From contig NC_072470.1 of assembly GCF_027596085.1 (NCBI RefSeq), positions 5,090,320 through 5,154,319 on the forward strand: a stretch of 64,000 bases of DNA. The letters are read 5' to 3'. This document shows, piece by piece, positions 21,616 through 43,800 of the stretch (within the stretch, counting starts at the first letter, position 1; each line of letters begins with the position of its first letter). Made by a program: the position numbers and the translations under genes. The notes beneath the pieces were generated by a model. That model was not told the DNA's origin. It did no database searches and worked only from the letters and a program-made list of their open reading frames with translations. The DNA comes from Anoplopoma fimbria. Taxonomy: Eukaryota; Chordata; Actinopteri; Perciformes; Anoplopomatidae.

Positions 21616-22095
21616 CCGTGGACGTCGTTAATGCTCTAAACTGTCGCTGACAGAGGGAGAGGTTTTTCCACAATTCTGGAGCACAATGGCACCGCTGTTT
21701 GGACTCAGTGTCTGATGCAAAGGGCACTCTATCTTCTGCAGGGCACAGGATGTCGTGACGGAGGAACGACACTTGATAAACAGAGACGATGTTGAGCAAA
21801 GAACGGCTGGGAAAAGAGAAACTGAGCCGCAAATTAAATCACTTGTGTTGGAGTTTGTTTTGTCGCCTAAAAAAGGACGTTTGCTGCCTGTTATATTAGG
21901 TCGAAAATGAAATGTATTTTCGGAAGAAGTTGTTTTTTTATTTTCTATGTTGCATATAAATCTTTAGGAATCAAGATAGTTGTTGTAAGACACAGTGTGA
22001 AATAATGTTATAAATACATTTGTTGATGTTTAACTGGTGACTGGAAAAAGAGAAATGTGGGCACTGAGAAAAAATAAAAAACTATTCAAAACAAC
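21616..22095 (+). other. stoml2: stoml2 3' UTR
   Basis: Non-coding tail with AATAAA at about 22073-22078, roughly 460 bases after the TAG. No other feature is seen. Confidence 0.7.
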
Positions 22096-24346
22096 AAAAG
22101 TTTGTCTCTTTTTCGTAGAGCAATGACAAATTGTGTTATTAATATAGCAACAGTATGTTTTTTTTGTACTTGTACAACAAATCAGATCCACAAGGCCCCT
22201 GGAGCTCAGAGGAGTTCTCCGTTTCCAGTTCAGACACGTAGGTTTGTGTTTGTGGGTCGTTCAAGTGGATTTTTACAAAGCTCCTAGTTGTCATAAATGC
22301 ACTACCATCCTTTTTATGATAAGTGCATCTGTGTAGTTCCCCTTGCTTGGGATGTGATGATTTAACACATACCTTTCTATTTATTTATTTTTTTTAAATC
22401 TGATGTTAGAATGCTTTGATTGAACGATTAACCTCAAATATTTCAACTGTGTGAGACCAGCTAGTCTTAGTTTGATTTTGTGCAGGTTCACAAAGTTCAT
22501 CTGTGGCACAGCATGGAAGACAAATGCAAAATTTGCAACAGAATAAGAAAGAAAAGTATTTATTCTGTAATGTTTTACTTCTGAATTTACTTTTGTGCAG
22601 GCTTGAGATGTATTCAGTTTGTTCTCTGGGGAGAATCGTGGTCAAACATTTTATCAGAGAGGTTCACATTCTCCCCTTTCCCCCTCAAGGGAAACCTGTA
22701 ATCCTTTCCTCTTAGCGATTTGGTTTCTCTTTTTAAACATGAACATAAGACCCTCACAAATATCAGCAAGCCTCTTAGTTTGTTGGTGCCACAGAATTCT
22801 AATCTTCAGGATAAATCCTGGCATTAAAACCAATAAACTTCCCTCTCTATCATCTCTTATTCTATACTACCAGCTCACATGATGAAATGGAGAAAGCAAT
22901 GACTGGAATGTGGATTTTGGTTGCACAGATTTCAACACATAAAGCGTACTACAAGCAGACACTTGCCACCGTGTGCACGTGTGTGTGCGTGTGCATGTGT
23001 GTGGGGGGTGTGTGTCTTTAATCCTTGAAATGGCTGGCAGTGACTGGCCCAAAAATCGGATGTTTTCTCATTCGAGCGTTTCCCAGACACACCTCTTTGT
23101 CCTGCCTCGTCGCTGTCGGCCTCCTGTCTCCTCTCCTTCTTTTCCAGTCTGTCTGTCTGTCCGTCTTCCCCATAATTTATTTTACAGTTGTCGGTAACTG
23201 CTCTGCCCTGGGAAAGAGAGGGGAAAAAAAGACATCATGATTTAGACAAAGCTCCTGCTGCTGCTCACCTCTTCTTGCCCTCCCCTTTCCCTCTCCTCAT
23301 CCAAACCTGCCCACAGCCTTGGGGCAGTATAGTTAAGGAGGTATGCAAAGTTTGCCATTTTTAAGACCTTGAACGGCAAAACCAGAGGGAGAAAGAACCA
23401 GAGAAGAGGCGAGAGGGGGGGAGGGAGGAAGACAACGATGGAGCTTGATGACGTGTGAATGACTTAAGGCAGAGAAGGTGTTCGGAGCTGCAGGTGTGTG
23501 AAACCAAATTTGTGGTTTAATGTCTGTCCGTCTCTCACGCAGAGGCCAGAGCACATTGAAATAGGGAAATAGAGAAACCAGCAGGAGTTGGCGACAGCTG
23601 ACATAAACCAGAAACAGCAGAGAGAAAGAGAGAGAGACCGCAAAGGTATTAGCAGCTCATAAAAAGGCACTTAGAGCGGCAGTTAAGTAACTCACACATG
23701 CATCATCGCTGGCTGCTACTGAACACACACCATTTTTAAGTCTTACTGGCAGCTGCTCACATTACCTGGGATTACAAACATGGACGGACAAAGACCTCAA
23801 GATAACGAATCAGTGAGAAAAGGAAAGAGTGGTAAGGAACAAGGTTAATTTCATAACTGACAGTTGGACCTATTTATTCGCCTTTTTGGAAACTTCTAAA
23901 GAGCAGAAATAGACTCTCCAGTGAATCTAAACCACATAAAAGGATGAAGATGGCATAAGAGGAAGTGTGTCGGTGCCAAGGCGCTGCCTGCTTCTGCAGA
24001 CACTGTATAGCCTGCAATTTCTGGGGGAATAAAAAGAAGTGTGCTAGAATAATCAGCTATAACGCAGAATCATCTCCTTCAAATCTTTCACTCCGCCCAC
24101 AAGATACAATCCGTCCATTCTTGTATTTTCTCTCATTCACTCCACCAGGACGTCTGCAAGCAGGATGCACATTCACGCTTGTTAGACTTTTTTCTTTTAA
24201 ACCTGCTGCTACTACTTTTTTTTTTTAAACAAACAGGATTTGGGGAAAAAAAGCTCTTCCCTCTTTTTTTTTCTCTTTCTCTTTGATGCTTCTAAAAGGA
24301 TCAGGCAGCCTGACAGAAAAAGTTGTGACAGAGAAAAAAAAAAAGT

Positions 24347-24399
<53 letters not shown>

Positions 24400-25008
24400 G
24401 CTTTGCCCCGGAGGTTCACGAGGAGGAAACAGGAGACAGATAAAGAGGCAGGGATAATCTGAGAGAGGGAGGGAAGAGCACAGCTGTTGTGTGAAGAGAA
24501 AATAAAGATAAAGAAGGAGAGTGTGAAGGGCGAAGGAGAAGGGGCTGACAGAGACTACCAAGGCTGGAAAGAAAACGGGAGAGTCGGAAAATTAAGACCC
24601 TGAAAATAAGAAATCATTTTAAGTTGAAGGTCAGTAAGGACATACAGAGATAAAAAAAAGCAAACAGACACCTGACATCAAATCTAAAAACAGTGAGAAT
24701 GGAGACTCAGCACAAGGAAAGACCTCCTCTGAAGTAAAGGAAAAAAAGGAGCTGCGCTTGCCGCCCGAGAAGAGGAGACGATTTCCTCATCATGTTTTAT
24801 TCATCTGATTTCCCAACTTCAAACAACCTGCGCCGGAAGAGCAACTTCGTCCCAGGATAGAATGAAGAGAGGAGCAAAGAGATACCTGCCGAGTCTGTGA
24901 TACCCTCCTGCTCCTCCTTTTTCCTTCCTCTCCTCCCTCACTTTCTTTCACCTCACTAACTTCCTCTTCCTCTGCCCTGGTATCTCCTCTCCTCTCCATC
25001 TCCTCACT
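22096..25008 (+). other. stoml2-vegfc intergenic region and vegfc 5' flank
   Basis: No gene is recognised. From about 23,600 the plus strand becomes purine-rich, with a (GA)n tract at 24349-24391 and a pyrimidine-rich run at 24900-25005 just before the vegfc ATG; this is probably vegfc 5' UTR or core promoter. The transcription start cannot be placed. Confidence 0.5.
24349..24391. repeat. (GA)n microsatellite
   Basis: About 43 bases of AG dinucleotide followed by ACAGACAG, in the likely 5' leader region of vegfc. Confidence 0.95.
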
Positions 25009-33805
<8,797 letters not shown>

Positions 33806-36800
33806 CCAATCACAGGCAGGCAGAGGAGCAAGACTGCAGGCGTAGCTGTTTATCGACCTTCAACAGGAGGATAGAAAGCTTTTGGCCTTAAAAGAAAGGG
33901 GGAATTAAGGAAGAAGTGCCTCTTGATGGGAAGGTGGAACTACACCTGGACATGTACTGGATTACAACAGCAGCATTTGGAGGAGTTTTATAATTCTGTC
34001 TGTGCTCAGACACCAAAGAAACAAGGAGTGGTTGTCAGAGAAACAAAAAGGCCAAAACAGCCCCCTGAGTGCAGTAAAACTTGGAGTATATTTGACACTT
34101 ATAATACCAATCACACTTACCAAAACTCCCGACGGCAAGGATGGACCAATCAGACGCAGAGCCGGCGCTTATCCCCGCTGCAACGTGTTCGAGCAAGATA
34201 TTGAACCACCGGCATGCTGCAGAGACACAAATCGAGACTGTATGAAATGGAAAGTGGAATAAAATAATAACAGACCCGACTCCATGCTTCTTTTTTTTTT
34301 TGAAAAGAATATATAAGCTTTAGGCTTTTTTGCAGTCTTGAGTCATGAGATGTTTGAGAGGTTGAAGGATGTATTTTGCAGAAGTCATGTAATGTTTCGT
34401 TGCCGGGGGGCCTCATATTCCCTCTTTTAGCAGAGGTGGAAATACTGACAGTATGTTTGTTCGATACATTCAGACTACCAGAGGCTGTTTCCAACACTAA
34501 ATTTAGATTTGTAACAACTATACTGAAAGGGCTCAGTCATGCTGTTGTTGTTTTTACATAACTATCTTAGCTTCAGCCTTCTAATTCTAAGAGAGAAGAG
34601 GTTTAACAGCAGACCCTGTTTAATTAAACGCTGATATAAACAAACAACTATTATAGCCTCCAGTTTCTAATTGCCTCTGCTGAAGCGCTGCTCTTTGAAC
34701 TTCAAATAATTTAACTTTACACACTCTACGTAATATTATTTGTAAATATTTAAATCTTTTTCATATTTAAAAGTGATATTTTGAAGAGAAAATCATGTGC
34801 AGTTTTAATTATTATGGTGAATTTGAATTGTGTTTTAAATTGTCCATTTGCCTGCACTGCAAGATCAATTCTAGCCTATACAATGCAGCTTAAAAGATTA
34901 TTGTCGTGTTTGTGCTTCATGGATGTAGAGCAAATTTGTTTTAAGGCTGTTAAATATTTATAGTAGTTATGAAGTATTGATTAAGTTCCTTGTAATACTG
35001 ATATCTTTGTGTCCCTGTTTTGTTTATGTTAAATCATTTTTTTGTTTTTTAGGGTACTCTGGCAGCGACCACCTCTGAGAAATATAAAAAGCATCTACTG
35101 TATGTTATATATATTTTTTAAATAACAAAATGACTTACTTAATTTTGTCATTTAAAGCAACACTATGTAACTTTTGCTTAATACTGGCCACTGTGGCTAC
35201 ACATGACAATTGTGGAATGATGCTTACATGCTGAACATGTTTAGATAACTACTGTTTAGCGTTTAGCTAAAATTCCTTTATATATAAGAGAACAATCAGC
35301 CACCATTTGCTACCAAGGCTATAGCAGCAAAACCCCTGAATGTACTGAACTGAGCAATTGTGTTTTTTATTGCCCATGAATTAAACTTTTCATTTTTAAG
35401 AGCTACAATGTGCTATTTATTTACTCTAAAAGTTACTGTCTCGCTTAAAATTTTCCGTAATGTTTTCTCTAAATATAATCACCCTTGTCTGGCGGCAGGT
35501 ATTGGAATTTATGTGGATAATATTTGTATTATAATTTTATCCATAAAAACATTAAAATAATGTCGTAAAAATTCACGACAAGTTATATGTTGTTGTTTTG
35601 TATGTTGTTTTTTCCTTGAAATATAATAAATAAAATAATACAAAGATTGTGTCAATGCTCCTTTAAAAAAAAGTTAGCTTTCCTTGAAACTAGAGCGTTA
35701 GAAGAACATGTTACATTGTTCATGTTTCAAATGACGATGTATTGAAAGTGCCACACCTGTGGGTAGGAACTTGACTCTTCATGTGGTCTCCTGTTTCTCC
35801 TGTTTCTCCCTCTCTCCCCTCTCTTCCTCTGTCTGCGTCTAGCACAATAAACAGTATTGACTCAGATGGGAAACAGAGAGATCACTTTTCTGTCTGGTCC
35901 TCGTGACCGTCAGTCTTTTCAAACCACCTCATTACCGTCTGCATCATTAGCTGATTCCAGTGCATGATTAACAGCCCAGGTTATTCCAGTCATCAAGCCT
36001 CAGCTGTCTGTTTTAGTACAGAATGCCTGAACAGCAGAAGAGATTTAAACTCAGCAGGGTTAACATCCACTTTGTCTGCTCTACTTACAACAGTTCAGCT
36101 ACACATTGTGCTCATGTTGTCAAAAAAATTACCCTGAAATGTCCATGAGGTTTCAGGCAGCGAGAGGCTCCAGTTGACGGAGGTCCTCTGAGTGCAGCTC
36201 CTTTTCAAATAAGGAAAATGTCATTTAAATTCAAATATTTCAACATCATGGCTAAAACATATGGTGGGGAATGCACATTTGGCAATTTGGGTCCTCTTTC
36301 TGGTTTTATCTTTTAAAGTAGTTTCACCTGGTGGATTGCAAACGTTGGCATCGGTGTGAGGTCACGAGGTGAGGATTTATCTTGTGAGTGATCAGTCTGC
36401 ATAACTCAATATGTTCTGTTCCTCTGCAGCACCGTCCAGTACTGCCATGCCTTATCTGTTGCCAGAGAACGGAAGCAATATATTCCTTCCTTTTGGAATA
36501 AACTGCTCATTCCTCTGATGAAAACACACACACACCTCTCCAGTGTATCATAGATCATTTTAAAAAGGCGGAATAGATGCCGTTTGAAATAAGATTTTAT
36601 TTTTACTTCAAGAACAAAATATAAACCCCTGGCTCCAACACCCACCTTATATAATACGCGATTGAAACTCTTCATATATTTACAAAAGATAAAAAATAAA
36701 AGATAAATAAATATAACCTGCTGCTGCTCATGAAGGACTGGTGCGGCCTCCCGATAACACTTTAAAACTGTGGTTGTATTTGAGAGTTTCTAAAGGTCTT

Positions 36801-37110
36801 AGCAAGTTTTGTCAAGTTAAAATTAATGTTTAAGTGAGAAAATATAATACGAGCCCGAAGGTCAGCGAATAATAAACTCAACACGGTCATGACAGAACCT
36901 GGCAAAATGTTGTGGTTGGTAGTAGTTATTGCTAAAGGAAATACAGCGTGATGGATGTGAATGGAAGAGAAGCCGTTTCTCGAGTCCCTCCAGTGATAAA
37001 TACAGTGGAGCAGCTTTGTATGAAGAATTCATTCTGTTGCAAAGAAGAGCAAAAAATAACATCTTCTGCTTTGCAGGAGGAAAAAATTAATGTTAACAGA
37101 GATTGGTGCA
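33806..37110. other. vegfc 3' UTR and vegfc-znf654 intergenic region
   Basis: AT-rich non-coding sequence. Possible vegfc poly(A) signals are AATAAA at 34258-34263 and the AATAAATAAAATAA cluster near 35,627. No further gene, tRNA or clear transposon is recognised. The next gene is on the opposite strand, so the two are convergent. Confidence 0.5.
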
Positions 37111-37126
37111 CAGTGCCCTCTACTGG
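37111..37126 (-). promoter_or_regulatory. CTCF-like motif, minus orientation
   Basis: The minus strand reads CCAGTAGAGGGCACTG, matching all 16 positions of CCASYAGRKGGCRSYV. It lies between the 3' ends of vegfc and znf654 and points towards the two plus-oriented motifs near stoml2. Confidence 0.6.
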
Positions 37127-37630
37127 TTACTCAATGGGAGGACAAGCACAGACCTAATAAAGCCCATAGGGATATAAGACATAAAATTAGTATTTAAACA
37201 AGAATTATACATAACATTTCTCCAAATAAGATTCTGATACAGCAACTTTTCCAAGTTTAGAAATTCATATGCAACCATGAGATGTTGAAATAGCATGACT
37301 GTTAGATGCCTCAGTCGTCGTACAATCCCCATCACTCAGAGTTTAAGCAGAAAGAAATTGAGAAATCTTATGAGTGCAAAAAGCAAACAATGGCATTATA
37401 TGGCTTACTGATGTGAAAAACATGTTTCCTAGTGATAGCAGGAGCAGCCTAGTCGTCTTGCGTCAGTGTTTTTTGTTTTTTTCACAGCTTTCAAGAGTCC
37501 AGACTTTAAGCCACAATTCCTAATCTCCATACCAGGTGAAGCAGCTGGAAACAGCACGGCGGTTCCAGAGCAGGCACTTCAGTACTAGCTGTTCTGCTAA
37601 CGGTCTGACTGGGATTCAGTTCAGTTCCCT

Positions 37631-37636
37631 TTTATT
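37631..37636 (-). terminator. znf654: Probable znf654 poly(A) signal
   Basis: Plus strand TTTATT, so AATAAA on the coding strand, about 220 bases past the proposed stop codon. Confidence 0.5.
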
Positions 37637-37853
37637 TCGATTGGCTGTTTCATGTCTTGTGGACCTTACGTTACAGGCACATGCTGCAGTGAAAGTCAGG
37701 TGACCCGTTTCAGTTCTCCGTCTCCAGATGAACGCGTTGTTGCCCACAGTAATGAACGGGTCGTCCAGAGAGCCCTGATCTGTCGAGGTATGGTCCGTCC
37801 GGTGGCTCCATTCAGGTCCAGGGGTCAGCATGTTATGGATCCAAAACGTCAAC

Positions 37854-40800
37854 TCACTTTGACTCTATAAGACATGTTAAACCGTTACCTGAAACAAGAA
37901 AAAGAGAATAATGACAAAACTATCTAATAAGATGGTTTAACAAATTCAACTTCTGTGCTTGCATTTATTAACATATAGGCATCAATACAGGACAATATTT
38001 GTCTAGTAGAATTTGGAAAATTGAGGGGTGTATTACATTTGAGGACTATACAATTTCATTAACAGAAGATATATTGAAATGGGGAGGAAATCAGTGCAAC
38101 GCTGGCTTCTATTGCCTTAATACCAGTGATTGACATTGAATTGACTAAGCCACATATTTTCAATCTAAATAGTTTGATTGGTGGTCTCTTTAAAAGGCCA
38201 ATCAGCTGACGCGAAACACGCAAGACAATTTCTTTCCGGCCTTTGAAAATGGCTTCACTTGAATTGTGTCTTTAAAGCTCTCTCCTTAATAAAAAAGGTA
38301 CAGACACCGAATGGGGGGGGGGTCTTATTGCTCCGCCCCTTAGCTGGAAGCAGAAGTAGTAACAGAGACAAATCGATGTCTGTGTAAAAGGAACAGCAGA
38401 CATGACGAGACTATGTGAAGTCTATGTATGGATCTCTCAGTCACATGTTGAATATTAAATGCAAGTTTACCATCACAGATGGTAAAAAAAAACCAAAAAA
38501 TAATCATCGATAAATGAAGACTCACCCTCGTCATCAGAGTCGAATCCAAAGAGGTTTGAGCACTTCTGCAGCTGCAGGTGACTCTGCAGATCCTCAGCAC
38601 TGTTGAAAGTAGCAAAACAGTTGACACACCGTTGTCTCTGCAGAGGCTTCGTCATGGAGGCCTGCTGAGGAGGGAGACTCCTCTGAGACGACAGCTCCTT
38701 CCTTCGTTTTGGCATGGTGATGTACTTCTCATCCAGGTACGCTGTAGGCGGCGGACGCATGTACGGCCTGTTGCTATACACGGCAAGAGCGTCCATTAGC
38801 TCTGTAGATTTAGCTTCTTCTTTTACTGCTTGTCCATTCTTTATGAGGGAGTAACCAGGGCTGCTAATTGTAGATGGTGGTGTTTTTCCCTCTTCACCCT
38901 CAGCGAGTAACTCTGCTTTCACCTCGGCGAGCGGTGGGACGTCAGTTGTTGACATTTCAGGCTTCTCAGATGCTGAACGAGCTCCCTGATCTTTGCGTTT
39001 TTTCTTGACAATCTTCGTGTCACCGTCTTTATGAACATTCTTGCGCTTCTTACTTGCTTCGTTGGGGTCTGACTTTTTCATGATATGGGATTTCTTGGAT
39101 TTTTCCTTTGTTGTTACCTGCTGTGTGTTCTCCTCAGTGGCAGTGGGTGGAGAAGTCGCGTCATTTAAGATGCCATCTGTGGCAGCAGGGACGGAGGAAA
39201 GAGCTGAATCTGTTGCTTCTTCTTTTGCTTTTCCTTCCACATCAGGAGAGCTCTCTTCTGCTGCTTTAGCCTCAACTTGTTGGTCTACAGATTTCGACTT
39301 GGCTTCCTTTTTCAAAGCAGATGTTTTGCTTGCATCTTTCTGTCTTCCCTTTAGTGTTTTCTTGTCCTCTTTATTTATATCCTTGTGCTTCTTTTTTGTC
39401 TTGCCTGAGTCTGAAGAAGCACTGTTAGCACTCTTTTCTTTCTGTCCTTCTGTTTTCATGGGTGATTTCTTTGATTTTTCTACCGTTACCTCTTGTGTTT
39501 TCTCTCCTGAGGTGGCTGGTGGTGCAGTTCTCTCATTTAGACTGTTAGCTGGGACAGCAGAAACAGAGTCTGAGCCGCTTTGTGCAGAGTCTGTGTTTTC
39601 TGCCTTTACTTTTCCTTCTGGTTCTTTGACAGGACATTTCTTCTTGGCAATCGTTGAGTTGCCTTCGCCGCTTGTAACCTTGTGCTTCCTTGACTTGCTG
39701 GAGTCTGAAGAAGCCGTTTGACTTTCTTTCGGAGTGGAGCGTCCTTTCACTTTATGTAGTTTCTTAGCTGTTAACTTGTGTGTTTTGTCTGCTGAGGTGG
39801 TGCTGATTGATTGATTTAAACTGTTTGCTGTTGGGGTATTATGTGAAACCCCCTTTTGTTTGACGTGATTGTTCTTCATCTGCTTGTTCATTGATTTCTT
39901 AGACTTTGATTTGTTAATTGACGTTTCTGTAGTTTTTACTTCATCTGTGACCTGCTCTTCTTCTTCTTTCGGCTCGTCGCTCACATTTGAGCTCTCTGCT
40001 GCTTTAGGGGGGGTTGCGAGCAGTGCAGTTTTTTCTGGGACACTGTTTTGACCAGCAGTAGTATTTTCATCATGCACCGCTTCCTTTGATTTAGGAGGAC
40101 GCCCTCTTCTCTTCGGACCTTTTGCGTTTCCTTTGACCTGCTTCTTCTTGAACTTGTGCCTCGCCTTGATATTCTGTTTTAACAACGATGATGAGATGAC
40201 TTTGTGACTTTTGGTTGCATTTGTTACCTTTCTTATCGATTGCCTTAATCTCAGTTTTGGGCCAGCGGGCTGTGTGGAGGTGTCCTTGTTAGAAAGATTC
40301 TTCAAGACATGTGAATCCTTGGTCTCATTTTGCTCTTTCGACTCCTCTTTCAACAAATTTAGTTTTTCTGTAGATGAGTTATGTGTAGCTTCCCCTCTTA
40401 ATTTCCGAGCAGCCTTTACACTCTCAGTGGTGTTTACAGCAGTGGTAGCAGTTTCATCCTTTAGACTATGATCCGGTTGTTTCTTTCCATCCGGCGTGTT
40501 GTCCCGTTTGTCACCCGTTTGTTCGTCCGCATTCTTGTCTGGTTTAGTGGGTTTGGAAGCATAGTGCTCTTTTTCATGAAGGTTCAGCGCCCAGAGACAA
40601 ATAAATAGATGAGAACAACCAGGGACGCAGCACAATGCCTGCAGCGGACTGTGCCTCCTGGCGTGGCGTCTCATTTCCATTCCAGTTTTGAACCTGGCAG
40701 TACATCCCCGATGAAGGCAAGGATGCCGAGGAGAGAGTCTGTGTCGCTCAACGTGGTGCTGAAAATGTTCGAAACTCCACATAACCCTCATGCAACTACT

Positions 40801-43800
40801 GCATTTGCCGTTTCCTACACGGAACGCCACTTCTAAAGGTTTGACCTCACCATAGTGATCTTCGATGGCGTGGTAAAGGAGTGCAACGCGTTTCTTTGAC
40901 AGGTCTGTAAACCAGCTGCAACCCTCCACAGGACAGGAAACCTTCTCTTGTGACTCCACATGTTTATCCTCAACTACTTTCTCTCTTTGTTTGGTGGCTG
41001 TCTTCAGGCTCTGCAACGATTCTTTCTTCTTGGAACAGCTGAACCCTTTGTCGCCCTGTGCTGATGTTTCAGAGGAATCCATCTCTGTATCTGGGTTTTC
41101 CTGCAACCTTGAGTTTACAGCTCCATCCGTTGTTCTTTCTCGATAGATCTCCTGCTGTTTAAGTGGCGGTTTAGCTTCCAAGGTCACGGCATCCCTTTTC
41201 GTTCCGTCAATGTCTTTCTTTTTGCCAATGTGCCCATTTACCTTGTGTACTGGAGTTTTACTCTGAAGGTGCTTTGATGGGTTTTGTATCTTTTCATCCA
41301 CTGGCTTGCCATTGGATCTCAACTGTCTGGACCCAGATGGGGTTGAGTGTGAAAGGCTCGTTGATTTAGGAGACTCTGTAGATTTCCTCGCTCTCCCACT
41401 ACTACGGCGCCCAGAAGACACGTTTGTGGTCTTAGCTTTGGCAGAGGTCTTACATGTGGGGACATCTTTGGTCTCATGGGCATTGTTAGCCTCTGACTCT
41501 TTGATCCTCTTCAGCTTCTCAATATGGTTGGACAGGTGCATCATGGCCAGAAGATCATCTTTGAACATCGTCCCACAGAACATGCACTCATCCCTACGAT
41601 AATGGAACATAGCATGCTCTACGACACGACTTCCCTTAAAGACCTTGTTGCAGAAAGTACAACAGTACTCCAACTTGGATTCCTCCGATTCTGGTAGTTC
41701 ACTGTCCTCAGATGTTTCTGGATCAAAATCCTGAGTTCTCTCCTCCTTCACTTGCACATCAGCAACTGCGGCACAGCTGGAGGTAGTTCGTAATTTGTGA
41801 GGAACTTTGGATTTACATCCAGATGTTGGCTCTTTGGAGGTACCGTCCTCTGGTGCTGGCTGTTTGCGATTCTCCAGATCTCGAGCACGTGAGTCAGGTG
41901 CAAGTTCAGTAACCATTTCTGTCACTAACGTCAGAGCAGATATGTCATTTATACTGTCCTGATCTGTGGAAATAGTGTCCTTTGTTCTTCCACTTGTGTC
42001 ATTTTCACAAGGCACATGTCCTTTTGGGAATTTGGGTGAAACCTCTGTAACGTCCACCCCAGGTAGGCTGTTGCCGACAGCAGTGAGCTCCTCTGGGGAG
42101 TCTGCTGTTGCTTGGGCACCAGGATTTTTACTAGTTTTAGCCTGAGAAGAGAGTGACTTCAGTTCTTGCCTCCCATCTCTGAGGACATCTTGAGACTGTG
42201 AGGGCGTGGGATCAGCAGCTCCAATGCTTGAAATGTTGGCCATATTTGAGACTGGAGGGAATTTATCAAGAACTTCCATCTGATTGTTGACAACAGGTGA
42301 AGTTTGGGAAACCTCAGCTGGAGTTGTGGTTTTTGAAGCGTCTTTAACGGCTTTAGAGACCTTATCTAAACCTCGGGATGGAGTCATTTTATTTGCTGTT
42401 GAGGCAATTGTGACTTTCATCTCAACAGCAGACCCGTCACACAGCTCTCTTGCTGAAGCCATGGTTTGAGCTTGCAGGACCTTATCTAACATTGGGGCTT
42501 CTGTAACTTCAGTTGCTGCTGATGTCTGTGACGACTTTGTTACTTTCATCTCAGCAGCTGACTTCTCAGAGAGCTCTTTTCCTGAAAATGTATTTCGTGA
42601 GCCTGCTTTTGTAGTTTGAGCTTCAGGGACTTTTTCGGGTGCTGAGGATTTTGTAACATCAGCTGCTTCTTCTGTGTGAGGGGTAATTCCACCTTTAATC
42701 TCAGCAGCAGGTTTGTCACAGAGCTCTCTCTCTTGATCTTTCGGAGGACTTCCCTGCACTGAGGAGCGTGTTATTGTTGATACTGAGCCTTGGATATTGG
42801 GTCCAATACCTTTCCCTTTCTGCCGCCGAGCATAACAGTGCAACTGCTGTACAAACATGGGCGCATCCCGCGCTCTCAGAATCACCTCTTTGCGATGCAC
42901 AGTCTTCACGGTTTGTGACTTGGCAGGAACCTTCACCGTCGGTCTGTAAAGAAGCACTTGAGGGAAACCTCTCGGTCTGTTGCAAGTGTCCTCATTAAAC
43001 GTTCCCATCAGTTCATTGTCTGGCAGGGAGAGCTCAAGGATTACTTGAGGAAGAGTAGATGGTTTATGTGAGTCCAATGAAAACCCCTTCTGGTGCTTGC
43101 CGCCGTTTTCCTTTGCCATTAAATGAGCATTGTTCTTGAGCTCAACAGTTTCTGACCGGCTTACAACACTGGATCCATGGTGCTTTTGATGTTTCAACCC
43201 ATGCTTTTTGATCTTTGGATGAACATTATTCTCTCCGAGAGTTCCTGAGTCTTCAAGAAGCCACTTGGGTTGTCTAATCCTCCGTTTCGGTGGGTTTTTC
43301 TCTGAGAGTCTCGTAGTGCGTCGAAGTTCTCCATTCCCAACGGCTACTTTGTCCTGTAGTCTGTCTAGTTGCCAAAATGAACGCCTCAAAGGTCCAGGTT
43401 TTGATGACCCTTGGCTGCCTTTCTTCTTTACAGTGTGGTCATGTAGTCGTGTTTTTCCTTGGCCATCCTTTATTTTCTTGGATGTGGTGTCAGTATCCTC
43501 ATTATGACGTCTGTCCTCTTTGTGGTGCCGCTTTCTAGCTGCCGCCCCTTTACTTCCTTTCTGACATGCTGATGAAGCGGGTTCTTTGGCGCAATAGCTC
43601 TGGATCCATTTGTCATCCATGATCTCTTCCAGGGCACTACTAACCACCTTCTCGCTCAGCAGCTTCAAACAGTTGGTCCGCAAAGCTATGAGGTTCCAAA
43701 ACTCTGGGTCAAAATACAGGTCCTTCTTCAAGACCTTGAGGAGAGGAAGAAAAGAAAATGTTCAATACCACAATAAGCAAGCAACGACGCTTGTCTGAAC

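Noticed and set aside
39041..39721. 226-codon plus-strand open frame
   Set aside because: Antisense shadow of the large znf654 exon; its composition mirrors the Lys/Ser/Glu codons of the real protein.
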